Below the pieces are notes generated by a model. It ran no database searches. It saw only the letters and a list, made by a program, of their open reading frames with translations, and had not been told where the DNA came from. Shown here one piece after another: positions 26,278 to 36,602 of a DNA stretch of 64,000 nt. Location: the NCBI RefSeq assembly GCF_021495345.1, contig NZ_CP099397.1, forward strand, positions 1,798,001 through 1,862,000, given 5' to 3'. The position numbers were made by a program, and so were the translations under genes. This stretch comes from Pseudomonas hydrolytica (GTDB taxonomy: Bacteria > Pseudomonadota > Gammaproteobacteria > Pseudomonadales > Pseudomonadaceae). How positions within the stretch are numbered: position 1 is the stretch's first letter; the number at the start of each line of letters is the position of its first letter.

Positions 26278-26473
26278 GGCATCCTCGCGGAGGGTGCCGG
26301 TGGGGCCGGGCGCGTGGCAGCTGGTTTTGGTGGTTTTTCTTAAAGGCCCCACCGGGAGCGGGGTTAGCCGCTCAATTTCAAGTCTAGTGCGATATTTGTG
26401 CTGTAAAGAGCTGTTTTTAAATTGTTTTCACCTTTCGGTTATTTCCCATATTCCCAGCGGTTGTTAAGCCGCT

Positions 26474-27328
26474 TCAGTCGCCGGTGGCCACGGGGCGCTG
26501 CGGATCGGTGATCCATTCGCTCCAAGAACCGGCATACAGCGGTGCCAGGGGGTACCCGGCCAGGCACATGGCGAACAGGTTGTGGCAGGCGGTGACGCCC
26601 GAACCGCAATAGGCCGCCAGGTTGTCCAGCGGACGTTCCCCACGCAGCTGGTCGAAACGCTCGCGCAGGGCAGCGCTGGGCAGAAAGCGGCCATCGGCGC
26701 CGAGATTGTCGGTGAAGGCCGCGCATTGCGCGCCGGGGATATGCCCGGCCACCGGGTCGAGCGGTTCCACCTCGCCCCGAAAGCGCGGCAGGGCACGAGC
26801 ATCGAGCAGGGTCAGGTCCGGATTGCCCAGGCGCAGGGCCAGTTGCTCGGCGCTCAGCAGCAGGCTGTTGTCGGGCTGTGCGGAGAAGTCGCCGGGGGCG
26901 TTGCTCGGCGGCGCTGTCGTCAGTTCCAGGCCGGCCTCGCGCCAGGCCTTCAGGCCCCCGTCGAGCAGGTACAGACCGTCGCGCTTGCCCAGCCACAGCA
27001 GTAGCCACCAGGCGCGGGCGGCGAATGCGCCAGGGCCGTCGTCGTACAGCACCACCTGGCTGTCCGCCCGCAGGCCGCAGGCTCGCAGGCGTTCGACCAG
27101 TGCGCTCGGGTCCGGCAGGGGGTGGCGCCCGGTCACGCCCTTGATCACGGGGGCGGACAGGTCCTGTTCGAGATCCAGAAAGTGGGCCTGGGGGATATGG
27201 CCGTCGAGGTAGCTGCGGCGTCCGTAGGCCGGGTCCTCGAGGGCGAAGCGGCAGTCGAGGACCAGCAGATTCTCCTGCCCGAGACGTTGCTGCAGTTGCG
27301 GCGCGCTGATCAGTTGAGCGAGTGACAT
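26474..27328 (-). CDS. sseA: 3-mercaptopyruvate/thiosulfate sulfurtransferase (tandem rhodanese)
   Basis: A 284-residue protein with two rhodanese domains. The first has LVLDCRFALEDPAYGRRSYLDGHIPQA and lacks a catalytic Cys. The second has LLDARALPRFRGEVEPLDPVAGHIPGA and the active site AAYCGSGVTACHNL, whose CGSGVT loop is typical of mercaptopyruvate-type enzymes. It transfers sulfane sulfur to thiol or cyanide acceptors in the cytoplasm. The ATG at 27326-27328 has an AGGAGG-like site before it, and the gene is divergent from the acyltransferase. Confidence 0.92.
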   Translation of the reverse strand: MSLAQLISAPQLQQRLGQENLLVLDCRFALEDPAYGRRSYLDGHIPQAHFLDLEQDLSAPVIKGVTGRHPLPDPSALVERLRACGLRADSQVVLYDDGPGAFAARAWWLLLWLGKRDGLYLLDGGLKAWREAGLELTTAPPSNAPGDFSAQPDNSLLLSAEQLALRLGNPDLTLLDARALPRFRGEVEPLDPVAGHIPGAQCAAFTDNLGADGRFLPSAALRERFDQLRGERPLDNLAAYCGSGVTACHNLFAMCLAGYPLAPLYAGSWSEWITDPQRPVATGD

Positions 27329-27424
27329 GGTGCCTCCTGTGTCGTAGACGCGTTTGCCGGCATCATACCGCCTAGCCAATCCGCTGCCCCCGGATCGATC
27401 TCCCAATAAGTAAGGAGCCGTTTC

Positions 27425-28225
27425 ATGCTGAGTCTGCAACCCATCACGCGCAGTGCGAACCTGGCCCGCCGTGCCGGTGTGGCGCTGGGATCGGTGGGCG
27501 TGACCCTGTATTTCTGCCTGCTGGTGATCGTTCGCGCAGCGCTGGGGCGGCTGCGGCGCGAGCATGTCGATCGCTATACGCGCATCTGGTCGGCGGCATT
27601 GCTGCGCCTGGTACGCATGCGCATGACGGTGCAGGGGCGCTGCCCGGACTTCAACGACGGGCGCCGTTACCTGATCCTCTGCACTCACTCCAGCCACTAC
27701 GACATTCCCGCCAGTTTCGTCGCCATGCCCGGTTCGATGCGCATGCTGGCCAAGAGCGAGCTGTACCGCATTCCCTTCCTCGGTCGGGCCATGCGCGCTG
27801 CCGAATTCCCCTCGGTGGCCAGGCACAATCCGCAGCAGGCGCGACGCGACCTGGCGCGTGCCCGGCAGATGATGGAAAGCGGCATTGTGCTCTGGGCCGC
27901 GCCGGAAGGCACCCGTTCGGCCGACGGTCGCCTGCAGCCGTTCAAGAAGGGCTGCTTCCACCTCGCTCTGGAAACCGGGGCGATCATCGTTCCGGTGGCG
28001 ATCAGGGACATTCACCATGTGCTGCCCGCGCGCACCTGGCGCCTGAATCTGGATCAGCCGGTGCAGTTGTGCATTGGCGCTCCCATCGACGCCAGTCGCT
28101 ACGATCAGGACAACCTGGCGGTACTCATGGCTGATACCCGGGAGCGCATGGAGCTGCTGCTGTACGGCCAGGTGGCGGCCCCCGTGCCGAGTCCCGAGCC
28201 TGTGCTCGAAACCTGTGCCGACTGA
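27425..28225 (+). CDS. PlsC-family 1-acylglycerol-3-phosphate acyltransferase
   Basis: A 266-residue membrane-associated acyltransferase. The N-terminal helix (residues 20-42) precedes the catalytic HX4D motif in LCTHSSHYDIPASFV, then MLAKSELYRIPFLGRAM, the substrate-binding VLWAAPEGTRSADGRLQPFKKG, and IIVPVAIRD. It probably acylates lysophosphatidic acid or a related lipid acceptor. GGAGCCGTTTC before the ATG gives a ribosome-binding site. It stands alone between divergent sseA and gdhA. Confidence 0.9.
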   Translation: MLSLQPITRSANLARRAGVALGSVGVTLYFCLLVIVRAALGRLRREHVDRYTRIWSAALLRLVRMRMTVQGRCPDFNDGRRYLILCTHSSHYDIPASFVAMPGSMRMLAKSELYRIPFLGRAMRAAEFPSVARHNPQQARRDLARARQMMESGIVLWAAPEGTRSADGRLQPFKKGCFHLALETGAIIVPVAIRDIHHVLPARTWRLNLDQPVQLCIGAPIDASRYDQDNLAVLMADTRERMELLLYGQVAAPVPSPEPVLETCAD

Positions 28226-28360
28226 GTGCAATTCTGGTGCGAAATGGGAAGCTGTTTTTAGGCTTTCTAGAGCGGTTCTGTGAGGTCTTTTTCTTTGCCG
28301 CACTAAAAAGATTCATAAAAGCGACATTTTGATCTGTTTTGGTGCTTTGGCGCCTGATAG

Positions 28361-29737
<1,377 letters not shown>

Positions 29738-29753
29738 GGCGCGAGCTGGCGAT

Positions 29754-29784
29754 AAAAAAAGCCCCGGTTATCCGGGGCTTTTTT
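29754..29784. terminator. Bidirectional intrinsic terminator between gdhA and the SMP-30-like gene
   Basis: AAAAAAA-GCCCCGG-TTAT-CCGGGGC-TTTTTT forms a 7-bp GC stem with A and T tracts on both sides, placed between convergent genes that end at 29737 and 29786. Confidence 0.9.
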
Positions 29785-29785
29785 C

Positions 29786-30850
29786 TCAGTGCAGTTCGAG
29801 ACGGCCGATGCGGTCGTTGTCCAGGCTGCCGAAATACAGATGGTCGCCCACCGGTTTCACCGAGGTGATCATGCGCAGGTGGGTACCGCTGGTGTCGTGC
29901 AGGCTGCGCACGATCTCACCCTGCTCGTTGAGGGCGATGGCGAAGCCGTAGGGGATCGCCTTCGGCCACAGCGCGCGCGGCAGCTTGGCCAGTTGCGCCT
30001 TTAGCCAGGGGTGACGGTGGAGAAAATCGGCGTCGGCCTTGCGCGGTGTGGGCAGGGCAACCCAGAAGGTGCCGTTGCGGTCGCCCTGCAGGTTGTCCGG
30101 CAGGCCGGGCAGGTTGTCGATGAAGATGTCGTGCTGGCCGGCCTTGTCGCCCTTGAGCCAGTAGCGGGTGATGCGATAGCGATAGGTCTCGTTGACCAGC
30201 ACGAAGTCTTCGTTCGCCGACAACGCCACACCGTTGGCGAAGTACAGGCCATCAAGCAGTACGCGGGTTTCGCCACTGGCCGGGTCATAGGCCAGCAGGC
30301 GGCCGTGCGGGCGGGCTTCGAGCAAGTCGAGCAGGTAGTCCGGTTGCTGGAAGCGCGAGGACGCGTCGCTGAAATAGATGGTGCCGTCGCTGGCAATATC
30401 CAGATCGTCGGTGAAGGCGAACGGCACGCCGTCGGCCTCGGTGGTCAGCACCGTGATTGCGCCCTGCGGGTCGATGCTCAGCAGACCCTTGTAGGCGTCG
30501 GCGACGATCAGGTTGCCAGCGGCATCGAAGTTCATGCCCAGCGGGCGGCCGCCGGTGTCGACGAAGGTCTCCACGCTGTCATCGGCCAGCACGCGGACGA
30601 TGCGCCCGTCGTGCAGGCCGGCATAGACCCGGCCCTCGCCATCCACGGCGGTATCCTCGGGGCCATGGACCTGGCCGCGGGCGAGCAGCTCGGCCTTCAT
30701 CAGGGTGTCGTTGGCTTCCAGCACGCCGGTCATCGCCGGTGCGGGCGCGGCGTCCCAGGGCAGCGGATCGATGGGGCTCGGCGTCAGCGCCAGATAACCT
30801 GCCGCGGCGGCCAGCAGCACGACGAGCAGGGCAAGCAGTTTCTTCAGCAT
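29786..30850 (-). CDS. SMP-30/strictosidine-synthase-like beta-propeller protein
   Basis: A 354-residue protein with an N-terminal membrane anchor or uncleaved signal (LLALLVVLLAAAAGYLAL). A six-bladed propeller follows: GPEDTAVDGEGRVYAGLHDGRI, GGRPLGMNFDAAGNLIVADAYKGL, FTDDLDIASDGTIYFSDASSRF, LLDGLYFANGVALSANEDFVLVNET. This resembles strictosidine-synthase-like lactonases and hydrolases. It is probably periplasm-facing, and the substrate is unknown. The ATG (complement of 30848-30850) is divergent from rnd. Confidence 0.85.
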   Translation of the reverse strand: MLKKLLALLVVLLAAAAGYLALTPSPIDPLPWDAAPAPAMTGVLEANDTLMKAELLARGQVHGPEDTAVDGEGRVYAGLHDGRIVRVLADDSVETFVDTGGRPLGMNFDAAGNLIVADAYKGLLSIDPQGAITVLTTEADGVPFAFTDDLDIASDGTIYFSDASSRFQQPDYLLDLLEARPHGRLLAYDPASGETRVLLDGLYFANGVALSANEDFVLVNETYRYRITRYWLKGDKAGQHDIFIDNLPGLPDNLQGDRNGTFWVALPTPRKADADFLHRHPWLKAQLAKLPRALWPKAIPYGFAIALNEQGEIVRSLHDTSGTHLRMITSVKPVGDHLYFGSLDNDRIGRLELH

Positions 30851-30974
30851 TGTTGTTCTTCCGTGTCGGAGGGGCGCGGCACAGGTTACACAGTTCCCGC
30901 GCTGCGCGGCAGGCCGCTGCCCGTGGAGTTGCCGTGGCATATATACTGCGCGGCATTCTTGATGGGAGAGCCGC

Positions 30975-32108
30975 GTGGCTAACGACATTCACTGGATCCG
31001 CGACAACGCCAGCCTGGCCGAACACTGTGCCGCCTGGCGTGCCTTGCCTTTCGTCGCGCTGGACACCGAGTTCATGCGCGTCGATACCTTCTACCCCATT
31101 GCCGGCCTGCTGCAGGTCAGCGGTGGCGACAAGGCCTATCTGATCGATCCGCTGTGCATCGACGACTGGAGGCCTCTGGCCGAGCTGCTGCAGGCGCAGA
31201 CGGTGGTGAAGGTGCTGCACTCGTGCAGCGAGGACCTGGAGGTGTTTCTGCGTCTGACCGGCAGCCTGCCGCTGTCGCTGTTCGACACCCAGGTGGCGGC
31301 CGGCTATCTCAACCTCGGTTTTTCCATGGGCTATTCGCGCCTGGTGCAGACCCTGCTGGGCATCGAACTGCCCAAGGGCGAGACGCGCTCCGACTGGCTG
31401 CAGCGGCCGCTGTCGGCGACCCAGATCAGCTACGCGGCCGAGGACGTGCTGCATTTGGTGGAGGTCTATCAGGCGCTGACGCAGCGGTTGTCCGCCGAGA
31501 AGCACGCCTGGGTGCTGGAAGACGGTGCCGAGCTGGTGGCCGCGCTGAGCCGCGAAGTCGACCCCGACGAGCTCTGGCGCGAGGCCAAGCTGGCCTGGAA
31601 GCTGTCGCGTCAGCAGCAGGCGGTGCTGCGCGCGCTGTGCGCCTGGCGCGAGCGTCAGGCGCGGGCGCGCAACCAGCCGCGCAACCGCATCCTGCGCGAG
31701 CATTCGCTGTGGCCGCTGGCACGCACCCAGCCGGACAACCTGGTGGCCCTGGCGCGTATCGAAGACATGCATCCGAAAACCGTGCGTCAGGACGGCGAAA
31801 CCCTGCTGCAGCTGATTCGCGAAGCGGCGGCATTGCCACCCGAGCAATGGCCCGAGGCCTTGCCCGAGCCGCTGCCGATCGAAGCGTCAGCGCTGCTCAA
31901 GAAGCTGCGTGCCGTGGGCCAGCGCGAGGGCGAGCGGCTGGAGATCGTGCCCGAGCTGATGTTGCGCAAGAAGACCCTGGAGGCCCTGCTCAAGAGCGGC
32001 TACCCCAACGGCCCCTACCAATTGCCCGACTCCCTGCGCGGCTGGCGCCGGGAGCTGATGGGCCAGGCCCTGCTCGACTGCCTGGCCGCAGAAGGAGAAC
32101 CCGAGTGA
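30975..32108 (+). CDS. rnd: Ribonuclease D
   Basis: RNase D trims tRNA 3' ends and other RNAs. The 377-residue protein has the DEDD exonuclease motifs: [15 protein letters not shown] (Exo I), [11 protein letters not shown] (Exo II) and [15 protein letters not shown] (Exo III). One or two HRDC domains follow in the C-terminal half ([32 protein letters not shown], positions 31601-31696). The start is GTG at 30975. A TATACT at 30942-30947 may be its -10 element. It overlaps the next gene by 4 nt (GTGA). Confidence 0.94.
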   Translation: MANDIHWIRDNASLAEHCAAWRALPFVALDTEFMRVDTFYPIAGLLQVSGGDKAYLIDPLCIDDWRPLAELLQAQTVVKVLHSCSEDLEVFLRLTGSLPLSLFDTQVAAGYLNLGFSMGYSRLVQTLLGIELPKGETRSDWLQRPLSATQISYAAEDVLHLVEVYQALTQRLSAEKHAWVLEDGAELVAALSREVDPDELWREAKLAWKLSRQQQAVLRALCAWRERQARARNQPRNRILREHSLWPLARTQPDNLVALARIEDMHPKTVRQDGETLLQLIREAAALPPEQWPEALPEPLPIEASALLKKLRAVGQREGERLEIVPELMLRKKTLEALLKSGYPNGPYQLPDSLRGWRRELMGQALLDCLAAEGEPE

Positions 32109-32398
32109 AACGTATCTGTTCCATCTACAAGAGCCCGCGCAAGAACGAAATGTACCTCTACGTGCTCAAGGCCGATGCCCTGACGCGGGTGCCCGAGGGC
32201 CTGCTCGGCATCTTCGGCCCGCCTGCGCATGCCTTCGACCTGGTGCTCAGCCCGGAGCGTCAGCTGGCCCGCGAGGACATCGCCACGGTGCTGGAGAACC
32301 TCGACAAGCAGGGTTATCACCTGCAGATGCCGCCGCCTGAGGAGGATTACATCCAGCACCTGCCGGACGAGCTGCTCTGCCGCAACGATCCGGTCTGA
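32105..32398 (+). CDS. YcgL-family protein
   Basis: A 97-residue YcgL-domain protein (UPF0745 type): [40 protein letters not shown] and [16 protein letters not shown] are the family blocks. Its function is unknown; it is usually encoded near rnd, as here, and a role in RNA metabolism has been suggested by context only. The GTG start at 32105 overlaps the rnd stop, so expression is coupled. Confidence 0.92.
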   Translation: MKRICSIYKSPRKNEMYLYVLKADALTRVPEGLLGIFGPPAHAFDLVLSPERQLAREDIATVLENLDKQGYHLQMPPPEEDYIQHLPDELLCRNDPV

Positions 32399-32401
32399 AC
32401 C

Positions 32402-33334
32402 ATGCGCCTGCTGATTGCCGAGGACGATCACGACCGCTACGCCCAGCACGTGCGCCATGCCCGGCCCGAATTGGAGCTGGTGGCCGGCGCCGACCCTGCG
32501 CGATTGGCTGCGGCGGCAGGCGATTGCCCGGTGTGGCTGGGGCAGCCCGACCTGCTGGTGCCCTTGCTGCGCCAGGGGCTGCGTCCACGGTGGCTGCAAT
32601 CGACCTGGGCGGGCATCACGCCGCTGCTGGCCGCCGACCTGCCGCGCGACTATCGGCTCAGTCGCGCCGTAGGCATTTTTGGGCAGGTGATGGCCGAGTA
32701 CGTGCTGGGCCATCTGCTGGCGCATGAACGGCGCCTGTTCGCCCGCCTGGCCGCGCAGGTCGAGCAGCGTTGGGATCACAGCCTGCCGCGCAGCCTGGCC
32801 GGGCGGCGCGCGCTGATCGTCGGCTGTGGCGAGATCGGCCAGGCGGTGGCGCAGTTTCTTGCGCACTTCGGCGTGCAGCTGCGTGGCGTCGCCAGTCAGG
32901 CGCGCACGCAGGCGCCCTTTGCCGACGTGGCTGCCATGGATGAATTGCCGCGCCTGATCGCCTGGGCCGATTACGTGATTAACCTGCTGCCGGACACCCC
33001 GGCTACTCGCGATCTGTACGATGCCGAACTGCTGGCCGCCTTTCGTCCCGAGGCGTTGCTGATCAATGCCGGGCGCGGCAGTGCGGTGGTCGACGACGAC
33101 CTGGTGACGGCGCTGGAGCAGGGCAAACTGGCCGGCGCGGTGATCGATGTCTGCCGTCAGGAGCCGCTGCCGCCGGGCCATGCCTTCTGGAGCGCACCGC
33201 GTCTGCTGCTGACCGGCCACAGCTCGGCGCCCACCGACCCGGCGCTGATGGCCGAGCTGTTTCTGGACAACCTGGCGCGCTGGCAGGCCGGAGAGCCGTT
33301 GCGCGGTGAAGTGGATTTCGCCCGCGGCTATTGA
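32402..33334 (+). CDS. D-2-hydroxyacid dehydrogenase family protein
   Basis: A 310-residue NAD(P)-dependent oxidoreductase similar to GhrA-type glyoxylate/hydroxypyruvate reductases. The Rossmann motif is ALIVGCGEIGQAVAQFL. The catalytic Arg lies in INAGRGSAVV, Glu in CRQEPLPPGH and His in TGHSSAPT. The N-terminal domain is short, as in GhrA-like members. It follows ycgL by 3 nt and belongs to the rnd-ycgL-ycgN group. Confidence 0.87.
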   Translation: MRLLIAEDDHDRYAQHVRHARPELELVAGADPARLAAAAGDCPVWLGQPDLLVPLLRQGLRPRWLQSTWAGITPLLAADLPRDYRLSRAVGIFGQVMAEYVLGHLLAHERRLFARLAAQVEQRWDHSLPRSLAGRRALIVGCGEIGQAVAQFLAHFGVQLRGVASQARTQAPFADVAAMDELPRLIAWADYVINLLPDTPATRDLYDAELLAAFRPEALLINAGRGSAVVDDDLVTALEQGKLAGAVIDVCRQEPLPPGHAFWSAPRLLLTGHSSAPTDPALMAELFLDNLARWQAGEPLRGEVDFARGY

Positions 33335-33421
33335 GCAGCCGTTCGGCATGCGCCGCTTGGCCGGGCCCGGCGCTCGGGCTAGACTGCCGCGCTTTTTTCC
33401 ACCCGAGTCCATACTGCTGCC

Positions 33422-33871
33422 ATGGCCGCCAATTCCGCACCCTTCTGGAAACGCAAGACGCTCGCCCAGCTCGACCGGGACGAGTGGGAGTCGCTGTGCG
33501 ACGGCTGCGGCCTGTGCTGCCTGCAGAAGCTCGAGGACGAGGATGACGGCGCCGTCTATTACACGCGCATCGCCTGCAAGCTGCTGGATCTGCAAACCTG
33601 CCGTTGCAGCGATTACGCCAACCGCATCAAGCACGTGCCCGACTGCATCCAGCTCACGCCGGCGCAGGCCGACCAGTTCCAGTGGTTGCCGCCGACCTGC
33701 GCCTACCGCCTGGTCAGCGAGGGCAAGGACCTGCCGCACTGGCACCACCTGGTGAGCGGCGATCCGGACGCGGTGCATGCCGAGCGGATTTCCCAGTCGG
33801 GCCGCATGCTCAGTGAGAACAGCGTCGCCGAAGAGGACTGGGAAGAGCATCTGATCTTCCGCGCCGGTTGA
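33422..33871 (+). CDS. YcgN-family cysteine-cluster protein
   Basis: A 149-residue UPF0260/YcgN protein. The cysteines are arranged as [35 protein letters not shown] and PDCIQLTP, then PPTCAYRLV, giving the CxxCxxCC-type cluster of the zinc/iron-binding YkgJ superfamily. The biochemical role is unknown. It begins 87 nt after the dehydrogenase gene. Confidence 0.92.
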   Translation: MAANSAPFWKRKTLAQLDRDEWESLCDGCGLCCLQKLEDEDDGAVYYTRIACKLLDLQTCRCSDYANRIKHVPDCIQLTPAQADQFQWLPPTCAYRLVSEGKDLPHWHHLVSGDPDAVHAERISQSGRMLSENSVAEEDWEEHLIFRAG

Positions 33872-33977
33872 TTGCGCCGGCGCTTCATGGCAAATCTGTT
33901 CGCCTTCCATGGAATCGCCCCGGGGGTGCGGCTGTCCTATGGCTGCCACCTTCGCTTCGCATCAGGAGTCCTGCTCG

Positions 33978-35210
33978 ATGTCCCTTCGCCTGCCGCTGTA
34001 TTCGTCTGCGCTGTTGCTGAGTCTTGGTCTGCCGGCCTGGGCCGCCACCCAGAAGGTCGATCTGGATTACCGGGTGCGCTTCGTGCCGGAAAGCAACCAG
34101 GCCGAGGTCAGCATCACCCTGGAGAAGGGCGAGCGGATACGCAGCCTGGATTTCAACCTGGGCCAGGACGGCCGCTACAGCGACTTCAAGGCCGACGGCC
34201 AGTGGTCCGAGGAGACCCCGGGGCGCGGCAAATGGCAGCCGGCCGAAGGCAAGAGCGTGCTGAGCTATCGGGTGACGATCGACAAGGAGCGCCAGCCCGG
34301 CCGCTACGACGCACGCATGACGCCGGACTGGGCGCTGCTGCGTGGCGACAACCTGGTGCCCGCCGCGGTGCTCGACCAGCGCGACAAGACCGAGCTGGTG
34401 GCGCGGCTGCAGTTCGAGCTGCCCAAAGGCTGGAAGAGCGTGGAAACCGGCTGGCCGCGCATCGGCAAGAACCGCTTTCGCATCGACAACCCGCAGCGCA
34501 AGTTCGACCGTCCCACCGGCTGGATAATCGCCGGCAAGCTGGGCACCCGGCGTACGCGTCTGGGCGACACCGATGTGGCCATCTCCGCGCCGGTGGGCGA
34601 GGGCATGCGGCGCATGGATATCATGACCTTCCTGACCTTCGTCTGGCCGCAGATGCAGCAGGTGTTCCCGCGCGATCCGGACAAGCTGCTGATCGTCGGC
34701 GCCGGCGACCCCATGTGGCGCGGCGGCCTGTCGGCGGCCAATTCCTACTACATGCATGCCGATCGCCCGCTGGTCAGCGAGAACGGCACCAGCGCGCTGG
34801 TGCATGAGCTGGTGCACGTGTTCAGCCGCATCTACGCGCGTGATCGCAGCGACTGGATCACCGAAGGGCTGGCCGAGTACTACGCCATCGAGGTGATGCG
34901 CAGGGCCGGTGGCATCAGCGAAGAGCGTCATCAGAAGATTCGCGAGCAGCTGATCCGCTGGAGCAAGCCGGTCACCAGCCTGCGTACCGACAACGCCAGC
35001 GGCGCCGTTACTGCGCGTGCCGTGCTGCTGTTGCAGGAGCTGGACCGGGAAATCCGTCAGAAGACCAAGGACAAGGGCAATCTCTCGCTGGATGACGTGA
35101 CCCGCGGCCTGATGCGCCTGGATCGGGTCAGCACCAAGGATTTCATCGAGATCACCGAGAACGTCATCGGCGGGCCGTCGAAGACCCTGGATACGCGTCT
35201 GCTGCGCTAG
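33978..35210 (+). CDS. Secreted gluzincin-type zinc metallopeptidase, uncharacterised
   Basis: A 410-residue protein with a signal peptide (residues 1-22, ending PAWA). A beta-rich N-terminal half follows, then a thermolysin-like zinc site HELVH at residues 276-280 with a third-ligand Glu in WITEGLAEYYAIE, 16 residues after the second His. This resembles M1/M61-like peptidases with an unusually compact C-terminal part. ATG 33978 has AGGAG 9 nt upstream; an earlier in-frame ATG would spoil the signal peptide. It is probably periplasmic, with substrate unknown. Confidence 0.8.
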   Translation: MSLRLPLYSSALLLSLGLPAWAATQKVDLDYRVRFVPESNQAEVSITLEKGERIRSLDFNLGQDGRYSDFKADGQWSEETPGRGKWQPAEGKSVLSYRVTIDKERQPGRYDARMTPDWALLRGDNLVPAAVLDQRDKTELVARLQFELPKGWKSVETGWPRIGKNRFRIDNPQRKFDRPTGWIIAGKLGTRRTRLGDTDVAISAPVGEGMRRMDIMTFLTFVWPQMQQVFPRDPDKLLIVGAGDPMWRGGLSAANSYYMHADRPLVSENGTSALVHELVHVFSRIYARDRSDWITEGLAEYYAIEVMRRAGGISEERHQKIREQLIRWSKPVTSLRTDNASGAVTARAVLLLQELDREIRQKTKDKGNLSLDDVTRGLMRLDRVSTKDFIEITENVIGGPSKTLDTRLLR

Positions 35211-35258
35211 CGCCGCGTTTTCCGCGGCAAGGACGGCGCGCAGCGGGGGCTTTGCCCG

Positions 35259-35609
35259 TCAGCGCTTGAGCAGCTCCGCCAGCCCGGCCAGCCCCTTGTG
35301 CGTCACCTTGCTGCCGGAGCCGGCGCTGGCGGCTTCCTCCTTCTGGTAGTGCAGGTCGACCTGGCGCTGGTGCTCGTTGTCGTGGCAGTACAGGCACAGC
35401 AGTTCCCAGTTGGAGCCATCTTCCGGGTTGTTGTCGTGGTTGTGGTCACGGTGATGAACGGTGAGTTCGCTCAGGCGCTTGCCGCTGAATTCGCGCCCGC
35501 AGCGGCCGCAGATATGCGGATACATGCGCAGGGCCTTCTCGCGGTAGCTGGTTTCCCGGCGCTGCTGGGCTTCGGCGAGGATGCGGTCGAGCTTGCTGGT
35601 GGTGGTCAT
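35259..35609 (-). CDS. yajD: YajD-family HNH nuclease
   Basis: A 116-residue protein with the N-terminal basic helix KLDRILAEAQQRRETSYREKALRMYPHICGRCGREF, CGRCG zinc cysteines, TVHHRDHNHDNNP with the HNH first His pair, and NWELLCLYCHDNEHQ. All key residues of the YajD HNH family are present. Its role is unsettled. The gene is convergent with the metallopeptidase gene. Confidence 0.88.
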   Translation of the reverse strand: MTTTSKLDRILAEAQQRRETSYREKALRMYPHICGRCGREFSGKRLSELTVHHRDHNHDNNPEDGSNWELLCLYCHDNEHQRQVDLHYQKEEAASAGSGSKVTHKGLAGLAELLKR

Positions 35610-35685
35610 GGGGGCGCTTCGCTGGAACGTTCGTGGGCAGGTGTTGCCAGAATAGAACGAAAGTCAGTCGATCAGGAGCCCCGTC

Positions 35686-35997
35686 ATGCGTATCCCTGTT
35701 CTTGCTGCACTGATGCTGGCGGTCAGCGCCGGTACCCTGTCCTGGGCTCAGGAACCCATCCGCACCCCAGTGGCACCGGCTCCCGGTGCGCCAGGCACCT
35801 CCACGCCGCAACCCTATGGCCAGCCTTCCACCACGCCGATCAGGCCGCAGGGCTCGCCGCCTCTGCTACCGCCACCGCAGGGGCAGAGCATGCCGGGCAG
35901 CGTGCCGCGAACCAACAGCGATCAGTCGATCCCCCAGCTGGATCAGCAGTTGCGCCGCAACAGCCAGGGGCTGGAGGGGCAGCGGCAGCAGAACTGA
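35686..35997 (+). CDS. Small secreted Pro-rich protein of unknown function
   Basis: A 103-residue protein with a signal peptide ending SWA-QEP (about residue 21). The rest is a low-complexity Pro/Gly/Gln/Ser region ending DQQLRRNSQGLEGQRQQN. No domain is recognised. AGGAGCCCCGTC provides the ribosome-binding site. It is likely an intrinsically disordered periplasmic protein. It is divergent from yajD and convergent with the cyclic-nucleotide-binding gene. Confidence 0.7.
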   Translation: MRIPVLAALMLAVSAGTLSWAQEPIRTPVAPAPGAPGTSTPQPYGQPSTTPIRPQGSPPLLPPPQGQSMPGSVPRTNSDQSIPQLDQQLRRNSQGLEGQRQQN

Positions 35998-36025
35998 GCG
36001 CCCGCCAGGGGCCGGCAAGCGTGAC

Positions 36026-36514
36026 CTAGAGCTGGTTGACCAGCTGACCGTCGGCCATGCGCAAGCGCTTCGACATGCCCACGGCGATGGCGCGGATCAT
36101 CTGGGCTGCGGTGCGCGGGTGTTCCTGCAGCATCTTGTCCAGTGTGTCCTTGCCCAGTGTCAGCAACTGGCTGTCGCTGATGGCAACGCAGCTGGCCGAG
36201 CGCCGCTCGCCGTCGAGCACGGCCATTTCACCGAAGGCGCGGCCGCGGCGCAGGTTGGCCACCTCCAGCTCCTCACCATTGACGTTGGTCTTGCGGATCG
36301 ACACCGCGCCGCTGGCCAGGATGCACATGAAGGTGCCGGCATCGCCTTCACGGAAGATGGTGCTGCCTTCTGCGATGCGGTTGAGACTGAAGTAGCCGGC
36401 GGCGGTGAGCACCTCGGCTGGCGGCAACTGGTCGAACAGGCCGCAGTCGAGCAGCAGGTCGCGAATGGCATCGATCAGGTGGGACGTATCGGGCATGACG
36501 GTGACGAATTTCAC
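36026..36514 (-). CDS. Stand-alone cyclic-nucleotide-binding domain protein
   Basis: A 162-residue protein consisting of one CRP-like cNMP-binding domain: EGSTIFREGDAGTFMCILASGAVSIRK, the phosphate-binding-cassette segment RRGRAFGEMAVLDGERRSASCVAI, and a C-terminal helix. No helix-turn-helix follows, so it is not a normal CRP/FNR regulator; the Glu and Arg of FGEMAVLDGERRSA suggest real nucleotide binding. GTG (complement of 36512-36514) or ATG 18 nt later may be the start; neither has a clear ribosome-binding site. Confidence 0.8.
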   Translation of the reverse strand: MKFVTVMPDTSHLIDAIRDLLLDCGLFDQLPPAEVLTAAGYFSLNRIAEGSTIFREGDAGTFMCILASGAVSIRKTNVNGEELEVANLRRGRAFGEMAVLDGERRSASCVAISDSQLLTLGKDTLDKMLQEHPRTAAQMIRAIAVGMSKRLRMADGQLVNQL

Positions 36515-36602
36515 GGAAAGTGGCGACGAGCGACCCTAGCGGCTGGCCGGAGGCTTTGCCAAGGGCCAGCGCAGGGCGTTTGAGCGCTTTGTGCCGCAGC
36601 TC

